Source: Pseudisothecium myosuroides (Eukaryota > Streptophyta > Bryopsida > Hypnales > Lembophyllaceae). From it: a stretch of 64,000 nt of DNA. The notes under the pieces were generated by a model. It was not told where the DNA came from, did no database searches, and saw nothing but the letters and a program-made list of their open reading frames with translations. Both the position numbers and the translations under genes were made by a program. The stretch spans positions 26,577,288-26,641,287 of the forward strand of contig OX637288.1 of the NCBI GenBank assembly GCA_951799445.1, written 5' to 3'. Positions 37,008-47,514 of the stretch are shown here, one piece after another (position 1 is the stretch's first letter; every line of letters starts with the position of its first letter).

Positions 37008-38879
37008 ATGGGTTCCGAATCCGAAGATTACGCTCGAGATTACGCAGACGGTAATATAGTCTCAGACGGTAATTTAGTCTCAGACGACAGACTGCAGGGG
37101 AAGTCACTGGAGCATGTTTACACTTCCTTCATCAAACCTTCCACAGCGACACCATGCGAGAAAGAATGGTTATCTTTGTCAAGTTTAGACTACTTGTGGG
37201 TTGCATTTTACACTCCCATACTGTGCACGTTCGCACTCACGGGGGAACACAATCTGGACGTGGTGCAACATTTGCGGGATACTTTGGCAGATGCGCTGGT
37301 GTTATTCTACCCTCTCGCTGGAAGAGTAGTGGCGAAGGACGGTCCTCCAAGGATTCATTGTAACGACGCGGGTGCTGTGTTCACAGAAGCAAGCGTGGAT
37401 GTGGAATTGACGGATCTCGGAGCCGACGATTTTCAGCCTCAACCCGTGCTCTCCGGATTGGCGGCTGCAGGATTGGGGGATTACCCTGTTCTTCCTCAGA
37501 TTGACACTGGCCTTCCAGCATTGGTCATTCAGGTAAACATTCAACTGGTCATTCTTTCCACTTGCCACACTACAGTCCCTCAGCAGAAGACGAAAATTAA
37601 CGTAGGTTTTATCACGTGAACAAATAGCTACGCTGTGAGTAGCTCTGTCCCTTTTGTAACACACCGCTTTTCCTACTCCAACTTCCTCACACTCACTATA
37701 GATGTCGCTTTTGTCAGTGCAATGCCCTCCTTCCCTTTGGTTCAGAGCCTGCTGAGTATTTCTACTAACTACGTCATATGAACATAGGTAATAGCTGCTA
37801 TTATTGTTGCTCCCTGTAGGAGGTAGGTTTCCATGGCGTCGACAAGTGACCATGACAGTCCCTTGCATGAGTTTACATGAGCAAAAAAATTTATCTTGTA
37901 GGTGACACACTTCAAGTGTGGAGGTATGACGTTGGCGGTCAATTGGGCACACGCAGTGGCGGATGGACGGGCTGGTCTCCACTTTATGAAATCCTGGTCG
38001 GAGCTTGCACGAGGTTTGCAGGTTTCCTTGCTTCCTGATCATCGGCGTGAGCTTGTGAAGCCAGGAGATTCTTCTCAGTTTACGACTAGGGACCTTTTCA
38101 AGACATCGGCGGTACTCTCACCGGGTGCACAAATCATCAAAAACTCGAACCTCAAAATTAAAAACTCAGGAGACTTTCAATCAGAAGTGGGAAAGCAAGC
38201 CAAGATTGTACCCAAGACATTTGAGTTCACAGGGGACGACATCTCGAAGCTGAAGCAGCTGGACTCGGATCAGCAACTATCGAGAGCCGATTGTCTCTCC
38301 ACGCATTTATGGCGCTCCGTAGCTCGAGCTCGGAACCTGCAACGTGGTTCTGCAGCTAGCCTTTGCATTCTCGTGGAAGGGAGGAAGAAACTGTCCTTGC
38401 CACCAGGATACTTCGGCAACGCAATTGGCCTCCTTTATGTCATCACCAAGGTCAGTGAACTTCTGAACCGCCCCTTTGGATGCACGGCCAGGCTGGTTCA
38501 TTCTGCTGTTGGTTCTACCACGACTGAATGGTTCCAGAATCTTGTTGATTTTATGCCGCTGGTGCTGCAACCTGGAAAGACGGATCTTTCCTCCGATGAT
38601 TCGGCTTTTCCTGGCATGACTTCCTTGGGGATTTCCTACCTGAACCGCTTTCCTTTCTATGAGCTAGACTTTGGATTCGGTGTTCCTGTGCACTCTGTTC
38701 ACAACACCATGGCTGCTCGGGACGGCCTCCTCTTCGTTGTTCCAAGCTCCCGTGGCCGAGAGAATATGGTTGTCATGGCTAACATGGACTCGCATGTTAT
38801 GAGCAACTTTCTCTCAAAGGTTAATGACATCCCGAGCAACAAAGACAATTGTCAAGTTGAAGTATGTGCATACAATTAA
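37008..38879 (+). CDS. BAHD (HXXXD) acyl-CoA dependent acyltransferase
   Basis: Two exons, 37008-37532 and 37902-38879, joined in phase 0 after LPALVIQ, the usual intron position in this family; 500 residues. Enzymes of this class move an acyl group from acyl-CoA to an alcohol or amine of a secondary metabolite in the cytosol. The catalytic HXXXD is HAVAD (His192-Asp196). The structural motif DFGWG appears as DFGFG (431-435). LADALVLFYPLAGRV, FKCGGMTLAVNWAHAVADG and YFGNAIG are typical blocks. The N-terminus has an acidic extension of about 35 residues, and the protein is somewhat longer than the usual 430-470. The substrate cannot be told from sequence. The stop codon TAA at 38877 lies in the first four bases (TTAA) of repeat A4, so the last residues before it may have been set by that insertion. 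Confidence 0.92.
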
Positions 38880-39520
38880 CCCCTAAATGCCCAAGGCTTG
38901 TTTTGAGCCTCTTGGAATTTGCTCTAAATTGAACAAAAAGCCATCATTTTGATAAGTTGAATCAAATTTTTGTGAATTGTAACCGTACAAATTCAAACTA
39001 GACATGTTAGAGATCACATAGGAAAAGAAAACACAACAATATCATTTAAGGATTGAAAGATTATAATGTTGGATCATCAGGGTGTTAATACTATGAAAAT
39101 CTTTGAGCTCTCTTTTTGCATCTCAAATCTAAAAAGTTGAAGACCAAAATAATATGAGGTTGAAGGGCCTAACAAATATAACCCCAATCAATTTGTGACT
39201 TCTCAAAATCTACTCTACAATTTTTTTAAATGAATTTCTGGTGTGATTTTTTCTCCAAGATCTAGTGTATTTGAGGCTCATTTCCAAGAGCCCTCAACAC
39301 TACGAAAAGTCAAGATTGCAATGGGTACCTTTGCACAAAACCTTGAATAGAAAAATCATAATCATTCATTTTCAAAATCAGATTTTTGATGCTAAAACTT
39401 GACTTCAAAAAGAATCTTTCAAAAATATAAACTGCTAAAAATAGCAATTTGGTAAGGTTTTATTTAACTTCAAAGTTTCTTCGACACCACATTTGGGTGC
39501 CTTGGGCATTTAGGGGTTAA
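38876..39520 (+). mobile_element. TTAA-ended element, copy A4, abutting the acyltransferase stop
   Basis: Begins TTAACCCCTAAATGCCCAAG and ends with its inverse, TTGGGCATTTAGGGGTTAA. The inverted ends are a perfect 20 bp or more and TTAA is present on both sides. The 645 bp interior is AT-rich and non-coding. It is shorter than A1/A2 and its interior differs, but the termini clearly belong to the same group. No further flanking duplication is visible outside TTAA. Confidence 0.8.
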
Positions 39521-40001
39521 GCAGCTGAGCTTGGTTACTAGCATTAGACTTCAGGCTTAATTGCTATTGGGTGCTGAAAGAGGATTCGGACATGTATTTT
39601 GTGGACACTAATTGATAAATTATGAATGTTTGCACCAAGTATATTTTATGCAAGAATTCAGAGGGGTTGCTTTCGGATAAGGGTGCAATATAATTTGGTG
39701 CGATATTAGCAATGTATTGGATCATGAACTCAAAAAATATTACTCCGTACTTACTAAAACATCATCCTTATAATTTGGTACTCCTTAAAAGGCTCGAATT
39801 CCGCTTGGGCAATTAGAATCAGAGTTGCCATGACTGTCAGAAACAGTGCAAAGAGTTTCAAAAATGGATCACAACTTGTTCAATCCGCTTTTTGCTCATA
39901 ATTGTGTTCTTAATTTCTTCTAAGTAAAATATACATTCATGTAAGGCTAAAATAAATGAAAACATGATGTGTGTCCAAAAAAATATGGGGTTCTTATAGT
40001 G

Positions 40002-40411
40002 GTGTCTACTATTTGCATTATTCGTTGTTGGGTTCAGGGCTTTTTTTCTTGGCTTTCTGGTGCCAGATTGCACCAAAAAAAATAATCTAGCTGAAAAATG
40101 CCAAAAAACTTGGATGAAATCGCCAAAAAAACTTCAAATTAAAAAAAATCTTAGATGAAATCACCCAATTTTTGATGAAAACCTTATTATAGACATGTGA
40201 TATGTGCTATTGTGATATTTTCTATCCAATATGTGGATGAATGTTGAAATTTGGAGCACCACAATAACATTTTAAATCGCCACTTTGGCACTTCTTAAAA
40301 AATGAAAAAAAAGCCTTGGTTGGGTTCATTACATGGTAACATCATACATGGTAACATCATTTTGATACCATGTAATGAACCCAACAACAAATAATGTAAA
40401 TAGTAGAAACA
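40002..40411. repeat. Foldback repeat with inverted ends
   Basis: The left end 'gtctactatttgcattattc', followed by 'gttgttgggttc', pairs with the inverse at 40376-40411 ('gaacccaacaacaaataatg', then 'taaatagtagaaac'). An inner pair ('gggttcattacatggtaac' at 40321 and 'gtaatgaaccc' at 40372) nests inside. Non-coding. Confidence 0.6.
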
Positions 40412-40446
40412 ATAATAATTCAATGCATTAAATAGATAACAAAATA

Positions 40447-40532
40447 TTAACCCTCAAACGATGTTAGAAGCCAAAATTGGCCTATTGTTTACAATACATA
40501 CATACTCAATTGTCTAGGCATTAAAGGATTAA
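40447..40532. repeat. Very short TTAA-ended element
   Basis: Starts TTAACCCTCAAACGATG and ends GGCATTAAAGGATTAA over 86 bp. A related stretch in the opposite direction spans about 40910-41000 ('ttaatcctttaatgcccagg' to 'aacatcatctagagattaag'). Both contain 'taggccaattttgg'-like words. They may be miniature members or solo-end remnants of family A. Confidence 0.45.
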
Positions 40533-40575
40533 GTTAAAACCTTTATATTGTTATGACAAAATTAACATGAAATAC

Positions 40576-40731
40576 AAAACTATATTATGATCATTTGTTT
40601 TTTTAGATATAAAGAATTATCACTAAGTTGATCATGATGTAGCATGATGTGGCCGACAAAACTATATTATTATCATTTGTTTCTTTAAAAACAAGGAATT
40701 ATCACTAAGTTAATTATGATGTAGCAGCTTC
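40576..40731. repeat. Direct duplication of about 87 bp
   Basis: The block at about 40576-40647 repeats at about 40663-40730 ('aaaactatattat-atcatttgttt', 'aaggaattatcactaagtt-at-atgatgtagca'). Non-coding. Confidence 0.6.
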
Positions 40732-41144
40732 TGAGCTACCACATCACCGTGAATGAATGTAGCTTACAATAAATGGGACTCTTCTTGTTGATTGGAAACT
40801 TGAAATTCTAATTTTATTGGGAATTCTTATTTGTTGCTTGCCGCACAATTAGTAGGGAGACAAACTAGTGGCCCCCAAAATTTACCAGTTGTAGCATTTA
40901 AATTAATCCTTAATCCTTTAATGCCCAGGCAGTTGAGTATGTAGATTTTTTGTATTATTAACCATAGGCCAATTCTAACTTTTAACATCATCTAGAGATT
41001 AAGCCACCAAGGGTAAATGATGGCTCAACCCCCCAACCTCAAAGGAGAGCCCAAAATTAATTGTTTTCCTCTCCCTCGAGTCTTGTTTTTATAATCACAA
41101 GATTTTTCTTGTTTTCTCCATCCTTAACCCCTAAAGGACCAAGG

Positions 41145-41852
41145 CATTAAGGTAGTGTGCTCTAAAAGCGAGCGGCCTCTTCAAATCGACCCTATATTAG
41201 GGTATGAAATGGACATTAGGTGGTCCTTAAATGGACCTCTCAAGCCATTGAGAGAATCGAGAGAAAAGCTTTATTTATTACAAGAGCCAATCATTGACCT
41301 TCATTTACTCAAATCACTTTAGAAGTAGTAAGTGGTCAGATTTTGGAAGACCTAGGGTCACAAATAGGTGCCTACAACAATTTTTTTTGAAAATTCATAA
41401 GTAATTCAAAAACGATTCAAAAAATATGAAACCACTTGTGTAATGTTCCGCATCCATTTTTCTTTCTCTGAAAAATGATCCAAATATATTTTTGTTCAAG
41501 GAAACCTGTGAAAAAGGCAGATCAGACCTTAAATTTTCGCTTTTAGGCCATACTACCTTAGAAGAGATTTGAGGGTTGTGGAAGACTGCGAGTTCCCAGG
41601 CCGTTCCCGCCTGGGAACTCTGCCACACACGCTGTTTGACGTGGTCGAGAAAGTGCCACGTCATTTTTTCGATTTTTTTTCCCTTTTTTTTAAATTTCAG
41701 AAGCAATTTTTTTTTTTTTTTTTTTTTTTTGGGGGGGTGGGTGGGTGGGTAATTAGGGCCTGACAGCAGCCTGACGTTTTTTTACTGCATTGCGAACAGA
41801 CTAGGGAACAGGCCCAAAACGGCCCTCCAATGCCCCCAAATCTCTTCTAATG
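41145..41852. mobile_element. Element D (CATTAGAAGAGA ends) nested in A3 and split by C4
   Basis: The right end is CCCCCAAATCTCTTCTAATG. The left end is CATTA at 41145 continuing after the C4 insert as 'ttagaagagatttgaggg' at 41558. Without C4 it is about 295 bp. It contains a hairpin ('gttcccaggc-gttcccgcctgggaac') and a long T-tract running into GGGGGGG and GGGT repeats (41708-41750). Its ends resemble those of family E (CATTAGAGAAAATCTGGGG), suggesting one superfamily. Confidence 0.65.
41148..41560. mobile_element. MITE family C, copy C4, inserted in the left end of D
   Basis: Starts TAAGGTAGTGTGCTCTAAAA and ends 'tcgcttttaggccatactacctta'-like text. At 413 bp it is longer than C1-C3 but has the same termini and the 'ctaaaagcga' inner ends shared with C3. 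It interrupts the CATTAGAAGAG end of element D with a duplicated TTA or TA. Confidence 0.7.
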
Positions 41853-42750
41853 CCTTTTTACCGCCAAAAAACACTCAAAACTACCATATCTACAACAAAG
41901 AGTAAAAAAAATTGAAAATTATTTTTTTTCCACATCTAACCATAAGATCTTACACCTTACTAGTATAGTAGTATTAGAGTGTGTAAAAAAATTTCAGAAT
42001 TTTTGACCACACAGATTGCAAGATATCTGCGTTTAAAGTAGATTGCAGGACTAGATTTTTTGAGTTTGAACATTTTTAACTTAAATTTATTGCACTACAG
42101 AGTTTTGAGCTTTAAATCTTTATAGTGAAAAATTGAGTTGAGAGTCTAGGGGGAAAAAAAAAATTCAAAAAAACTTAATTATGATTCTTAAAAAAATTGT
42201 TAAGTAGAAGTAGGTATGAGATAGAAGGAAAATCTAAAATATTAATATATTTTAGATGGAATTAAAATGCACTAATTCCAATGGTGAGATTTTTCTAACA
42301 AGTGAATCAGACCATGTAAAAAAAAAAATTGAAAAATTTGAAAAATTGCATTCAGAAATGCATCTTACAAGTTATTTTTTTCAAGAAGATGCTTTTAACT
42401 GCCCGAAAAACAAGAATGTCCATAACTTTCTCATAACATATCCAAATGAAATGAATAAAAGCTTTCCAGATAGACATAAATCTAATCTATGAGAAAAAAA
42501 ATATTAAAAAAAAAAATTCAAATTTTTGTCCATTTTTTTTTGGCTGCCCCGCCGTCCCCTCGTTTGAGCTTATTTGGTCATAACTTTTTTTTCCGGGCAC
42601 CGATTGCAAAAAAAATTATATTCCCACAAAGCTAATTAGCTTTTTTACCTCCAAAAAAAGTTTCAAAAAATCAAGAGAAAATTTCAGCCCGTAGGTACTT
42701 GCCCGAAAACACATTTGTCCCCGAAGGGACAACGGTCCTTTAGGGGTTAA

Positions 42751-44005
42751 ACTAGCACTACATCTATAATCTTTTTTTATTACTTTAGATCTATATTTAG
42801 ACTTTATTTTATTCCAAAATTTAAACCTACTACCACTATAAATGATGGCTCATTTCATTACTACTTAAGTTCTATAGTAAAAAATTACTATCACTTCAAA
42901 TAAAGAGATGCCTCATTCCCTAGCATATCTCATCCATCTAGAGATTGATAATTTTATTCATCGTCTACTTATACACTATCTACATCCAATTTGTAAATAG
43001 TCCAATCATTCCTCAATTACTCATTCAAACAGTGCTTGAGGTACATTACAACACATAACGTTCGATTTGCACTAAAATTTACATTTTGGCATCAAAATTT
43101 GCACTAGTATTTCCACCCCATTTTGCCACACCTAGTTTGTAATCTTTATTTAAAATTCAAGAAAATCACACCTCACATTTTTATTAAATAAATATTTCAA
43201 AACTAAGAAATTAAAAATATTATATTCAAAGCCCTTAAAAATTAATCTAAAGTTTGAAGTACCAAAATAAAATATAAGAATTTGAAAAAACAAACTAGAA
43301 TGTTAAAAAGGTTAAAACTACAATCTTTGTAATTGTTAAAAGCTACAATTAAAAACAAAAAATTAACCTCGATTGTTATCAATGAGTTTTTTTAATTAAA
43401 TATTCATATAGAATTATGACAGAAGACTTTTAGTCTAAATTTTTTTCATTTAAACCATCTAGAGGTTTTTTTTAAGATTTTTTTAATGTAGTCATGTACT
43501 TTCATAGATCAAATTGTAAAATAAGTTTCCTACTCCATTTTTATTTTTCATTTTGTGATAAGAAAATCTTCAAAGTCCTTAAAACAATACAAAATAGTGC
43601 ACAAGGACCAAAAAATTGGTACATTGCAACTTCCAAGCACCCTAAGCAATAATTCAATATTTCATGTACGTGATTTTGCATTGTGATCATTGTCATTGTC
43701 AATACATAATTACATGTTATTGAAAGTGTAATAGAATCAATCAATGGTATTCCATAATAAATATAATAATAATAGTAATTTTAACAAATTTTTATTCAAT
43801 GTATATTTAAAATTATTGATATATTTTTTAATTTACAATTATTATTATTATTATTCAATTAGTGCAAGATGCACCAATTGTTTTATATTGCATTTTTCTA
43901 CTATATTATAACTTATGCCATAATCATCATGACTTTAGACAAATCCAAATACTCCATTCTTCTCCAATAATAAAATAGAAATAAAATAAGTAAAAAAATA
44001 AAAGA
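42751..44005. other. Gene-free AT-rich stretch
   Basis: Very AT-rich with many stop codons in all frames. It includes short ATT/AAT repeats near 43757-43856. No gene or clear element seen. Confidence 0.5.
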
Positions 44006-44654
44006 TTAATCCCTGAAGGGCTAAGTATCCCTACAAAGAACAAATACAATTTTAAGTAGATTTCTACGATCTTAATTTTTGGCATTTATTCTTTGGCATC
44101 TATTCTTTGGAGAAAAACCTGTACCAAATTTAGACAAAAATATGAGCAATGTAAAAACCATCACAAAAATTCAAAATAGAATATTAAATTTTTATTTCTA
44201 ATAAAAATTAGTTATTGCAAAAGTTAGCAATTTTTTTTTCTTTCATCCAAAAAACCCTTTTACTTTATAATTTATGAATATGAATTTTTTTGGGGTAAAA
44301 TTTTGTTTCATATATTTTCATCCAATTTTCTGATATATTGACCAAAATACACAAGTTATGGATTACAATTTTTTCTTAAATATTGAAAGACAAATTAAAC
44401 TATACCTTTGGGTATGCCAAATAAACTCTTTTTTAAGGTTTAGGCATATTGAACTTACCATCAATGGAGATTTTTATTCTAAAATTTGGAAGGATGTACT
44501 TGAACAAATTAACTAAAAGATCCTATAGTTAAATTTGTTCAAGAATAAATAAAGACAAAGATTTTAGCTTAGGTTTCAATTCTAATGTTTTGAAGTAGTT
44601 TTGGGCATCAAAATACCACAAAATTTTAGGAAGTAATCCAATTTTAGGGGTTAG
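44006..44654. mobile_element. TTAA-ended element, probable copy A5
   Basis: Starts TTAATCCCTGAAGGGCTAAG and ends 'ccaattttaggggttag', imperfect family A termini. The internal phrase 'agatcctatagttaaatttg' at 44519 matches the block in A1 and A2, supporting real homology. 649 bp, non-coding. The terminal TTAA is mutated to TTAG on the right. Confidence 0.55.
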
Positions 44655-45309
44655 TCATTCAACATTTAAGTTAATATTATAAAACATCTTTTAGTCATCT
44701 AGCTTGCAAGGTTTAATTACAAAGAATTCTAAATGTATGAGTGGACAAATTATAGAAGACTTCACTTTAGATTTTTGCTTGACAAGATACTCAATAGTTA
44801 CCTTTTTATATATATTATACAACATTCAACACATATGCAATATAGCTAGCTAGCGCTGCAACGTAAGCTTGACTACAAATTTAATATTTACAAAAAGAGA
44901 CTAATTTGATTCTAAAATTTCTTATAAAGTAGCCCAAATCAACTACACTAGGGTGTGAGCCTAAGAGTGCGGGCCTATGAGCCTTGAGCCATGAATAAAT
45001 AAGTACTTTGCAACTATCAATTGAAGGTGCCTACAACATAGATATCTTACAACCATAGAAGGTGCCCTATAATATAGACACCCTATAAATATGGAAGGTG
45101 TCAATAACCTAGGCTCCTAGTCTAATATGCTAGCAGCCTTGTATACCTTAGAGGAATAATGTGAGACTTCAAATGAACATACTCTCTAATCTCATAAAGA
45201 GACTAGTTTGCCTTGTGCAATTCCCACATCCAAAACAAAACTAAAAATTAATTTTTAATTTTTAATTTTTTAATTTTAAAAACCTTGGAAATTCAATATC
45301 TTTTATGCA

Positions 45310-46045
45310 CAAAAGAGTGCAAGGGCTTTGATGCAATTTGAGAGGTTGCATTCTTGATACAAATAGAAAGCTTTATGCAAAAAGGAGCACAAAGGGTTTG
45401 TTTTGTGGTGTTTGGACATGCGATGTGAAAGTCATGTTTTAAAAAAAATAAAAGATAATTTAATTCAACTTTCTAATTCATAAAAAATTTGAAATTCAAT
45501 AACTTTCACTCCGTAGGTCCAAAATGCCACGAAATAGAGTCCATACACCCTTCCTTGCAAATAGCTTTCCAACGATACCAAAAGCTCAAATAAGGGACGT
45601 AATGTCTAGGAGATCTCACCGTAACAAACAAACAACCTAACTTAAGATATTGAATTCTTTCTCTATCTGTCTTCTCCACAAACACCATCTCTAATTTCAA
45701 TTTAGATTAGAGCAACTTCCATACCTTCAGTTAGGTTGTTTGTTTTATTTGGTTTAATACGCTGAGATCTACGAAACCGTGAGTCTCTCGCTTCTTAGTA
45801 CACTGTGTAAGGAGGGTTGCACGGATTTTGTTTTGTGGCATTTGAACCTACAGTGTGAAAGTGATTGAATTTCAAAGTTTTTAATAATCCAAAAATTAAA
45901 TTAAATTATCTTTTATTTTGAAAAAACCATAACTTTCACATCGCATGTCCAAACACTACAAAACAAAGCCCTTGCACTCCTTTGCGCATTAAGCTTTCTA
46001 TTCCTATCAAGATTGCAACCTCTCACACCACAATAAAGCCCTTGC
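45310..46045. repeat. Large foldback (inverted repeat) of about 730 bp
   Basis: Left-arm phrases 'gtgcaagggctttg', 'gagaggttgcattcttgata', 'aatagaaagctttatgc', 'gtgtttggacatgcgatgtg' and 'ataacaaac-aacaacctaa' return in inverse order on the right, ending 'aataaagcccttgcatgcc'. The centre is near 45690, between 'agatctcaccgtaacaaac' and 'gtttgtt-cgctgagatct'. Arms of about 350 bp are roughly 85% alike by eye. It could fold into a long RNA hairpin if transcribed. No coding content. Confidence 0.8.
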
Positions 46046-46345
46046 ATGCCTTCCAATGTGAAAGTCATGAATTTTGGAGTTATGATATTTTTAAATAAAA
46101 ATAATAATAAATTGCTTTTATTATTTTATTATTTTTTTGACTATGGCAACGGCACATGGCACACTACTGTAGTCCATCTGGAATACAGAAGAAGAGGGGG
46201 CTAAAAGAAGAAGTCCCGACTGGAGAAGGCGGGAGAGGACAAAAAGCGCGGGAGCCCGGCCGGGCAGCCAAAAAAATACTTTCTCCTCCCCCCGATGCTG
46301 CCCCCTGGATCTCCCATTATTAGTCCAATCCAAGACCAGACCGAC

Positions 46346-46445
46346 CCCACCCACCCGTCCCGTCCCGTCCTCACCCGTCCCGTCCGCACCCGTCCCGTCC
46401 CCGACCCGTCCCAGCCTGTCCCCCCGCCACCCACCCGTCCCGTTC
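46346..46445. repeat. CCCGTCC-type GC-rich minisatellite upstream of the J-domain gene
   Basis: About a dozen CCCGTCC/ACCCGTCC units with small variations stand out sharply from the AT-rich surroundings. The rest of 46046-47511 looks like promoter and leader of the downstream gene: GC-richer, with 'gtttgtttgtttgttttgttgcag' at 46704-46727 resembling an intron acceptor, so a leader intron is likely. Overlapping open frames here are composition artefacts. Confidence 0.75.
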
Positions 46446-47514
46446 CGCGCTCTCTTCCTGAAGAAGGAAACCTAGACCTACAGAAAACGGACCGAACTTG
46501 GCGTTCCGTAGCCTTTCCGTCGCTCACTCGTTGCAATGCAATTTCGTGTCGACGCTACGGCCATGGAGCCTCTTCCCCGCACGATCGCTGTTGCAGCCAC
46601 CATCGCCGTGGTCATGGCGCCTCCGCCATCGCTGCCGTAGCCAGCTGCGAGGAAAAAACAACCGCTTCTGTCTGTCTGTCTTGGTTTTGGTTTCTTGAGC
46701 TTGTTTGTTTGTTTGTTTTGTTGCAGATTCGGAGGTCGTATTTTCCACAATTGGGGTTGGATATTTATTCTAACCGTTACGGGAACAATTGCGCAGGGTT
46801 AAGTTAGGTGCTTGGAACTCCGTCACTGCGATTGAACTCACTCCGTTTTTCGCAGCCTTGGTTGAGAGATTTTTTTTCATCTTCTGGTAATGTTCTTCGT
46901 CGTGAGAAGCTCAATCTTATTGAAGAAGAAGGGGGTTGGGGTTGGCGTTGGCGTTTCAGAAGCGTTAGTTAGGCAATTGGAGGAGCAGTAATTGCATGCG
47001 AGGGTGTGCAAGAGAGATGATTTGCATTGGCAAAACGCAATTTGCGTAGAACCGAGTTTTTTTTTGTCATTTTTTTTGGCTGCCAACCTCGTAGGAGGGT
47101 TTCGTATAGTTGTACTGTCTGTGGGGTTTGGAAAGAAGAAAAGGAAGCCCTGGCGAGGAGGCTTAATTATTGGCATCGGATACAACCCCAGGTACTTCAA
47201 TCTGTTTGCTATCGGATCTTGGCATGTTGTTGAGGCTGAGGTTTGGTATTGTTTGGGAGTTTGAGTATTGAGAGGTGGTAATTGAGAGGAGAGTGTAGTG
47301 CTCTTAGAGAGACAGCACCCCTGAAATGCCTCTCTCCGGGGTGTCTGTGATTATTCTCCAGGGGTATATTTCAAGGGCTGGTCTTATTTAGAGAAGGAGA
47401 ATCTCAAGGAATGCAATTTGTTGCGTGCTGGAGAAGCGAGTGTAGGAGTTAAGAACGGTTGCTTGAATTTGCTAATGTAACCCTGGAATTTGGGGTTAAG
47501 CTTGCTCAATTGTG

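Larger units (their letters stand above)
41124..42750 (-). mobile_element. TTAA-ended element, copy A3, with two-layer nested inserts
   Basis: On the plus strand it starts TTAACCCCTAAAGGACCAAG and ends 'acggtcctttaggggttaa'. The reverse complement of 41853-42750 matches A1 throughout ('agatcttacacc-tactag', 'agattgcaagatatctgcg', 'ctcataacatatccaaatga'). The 1627 bp include about 708 bp of inserts (41145-41852), leaving about 920 bp of core, as in A1 and A2. No open reading frame of interest in the core. Confidence 0.78.

Noticed and set aside
37302..38042. 246-codon minus-strand frame
   Set aside because: Antisense to the acyltransferase, crosses its intron, and has no recognisable domain.
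46295..46807. Proline-rich 170-codon plus-strand frame and its minus-strand partners
   Set aside because: Created by the CCCGTCC repeat; all strands stay open there because of composition. Looks like promoter and leader.
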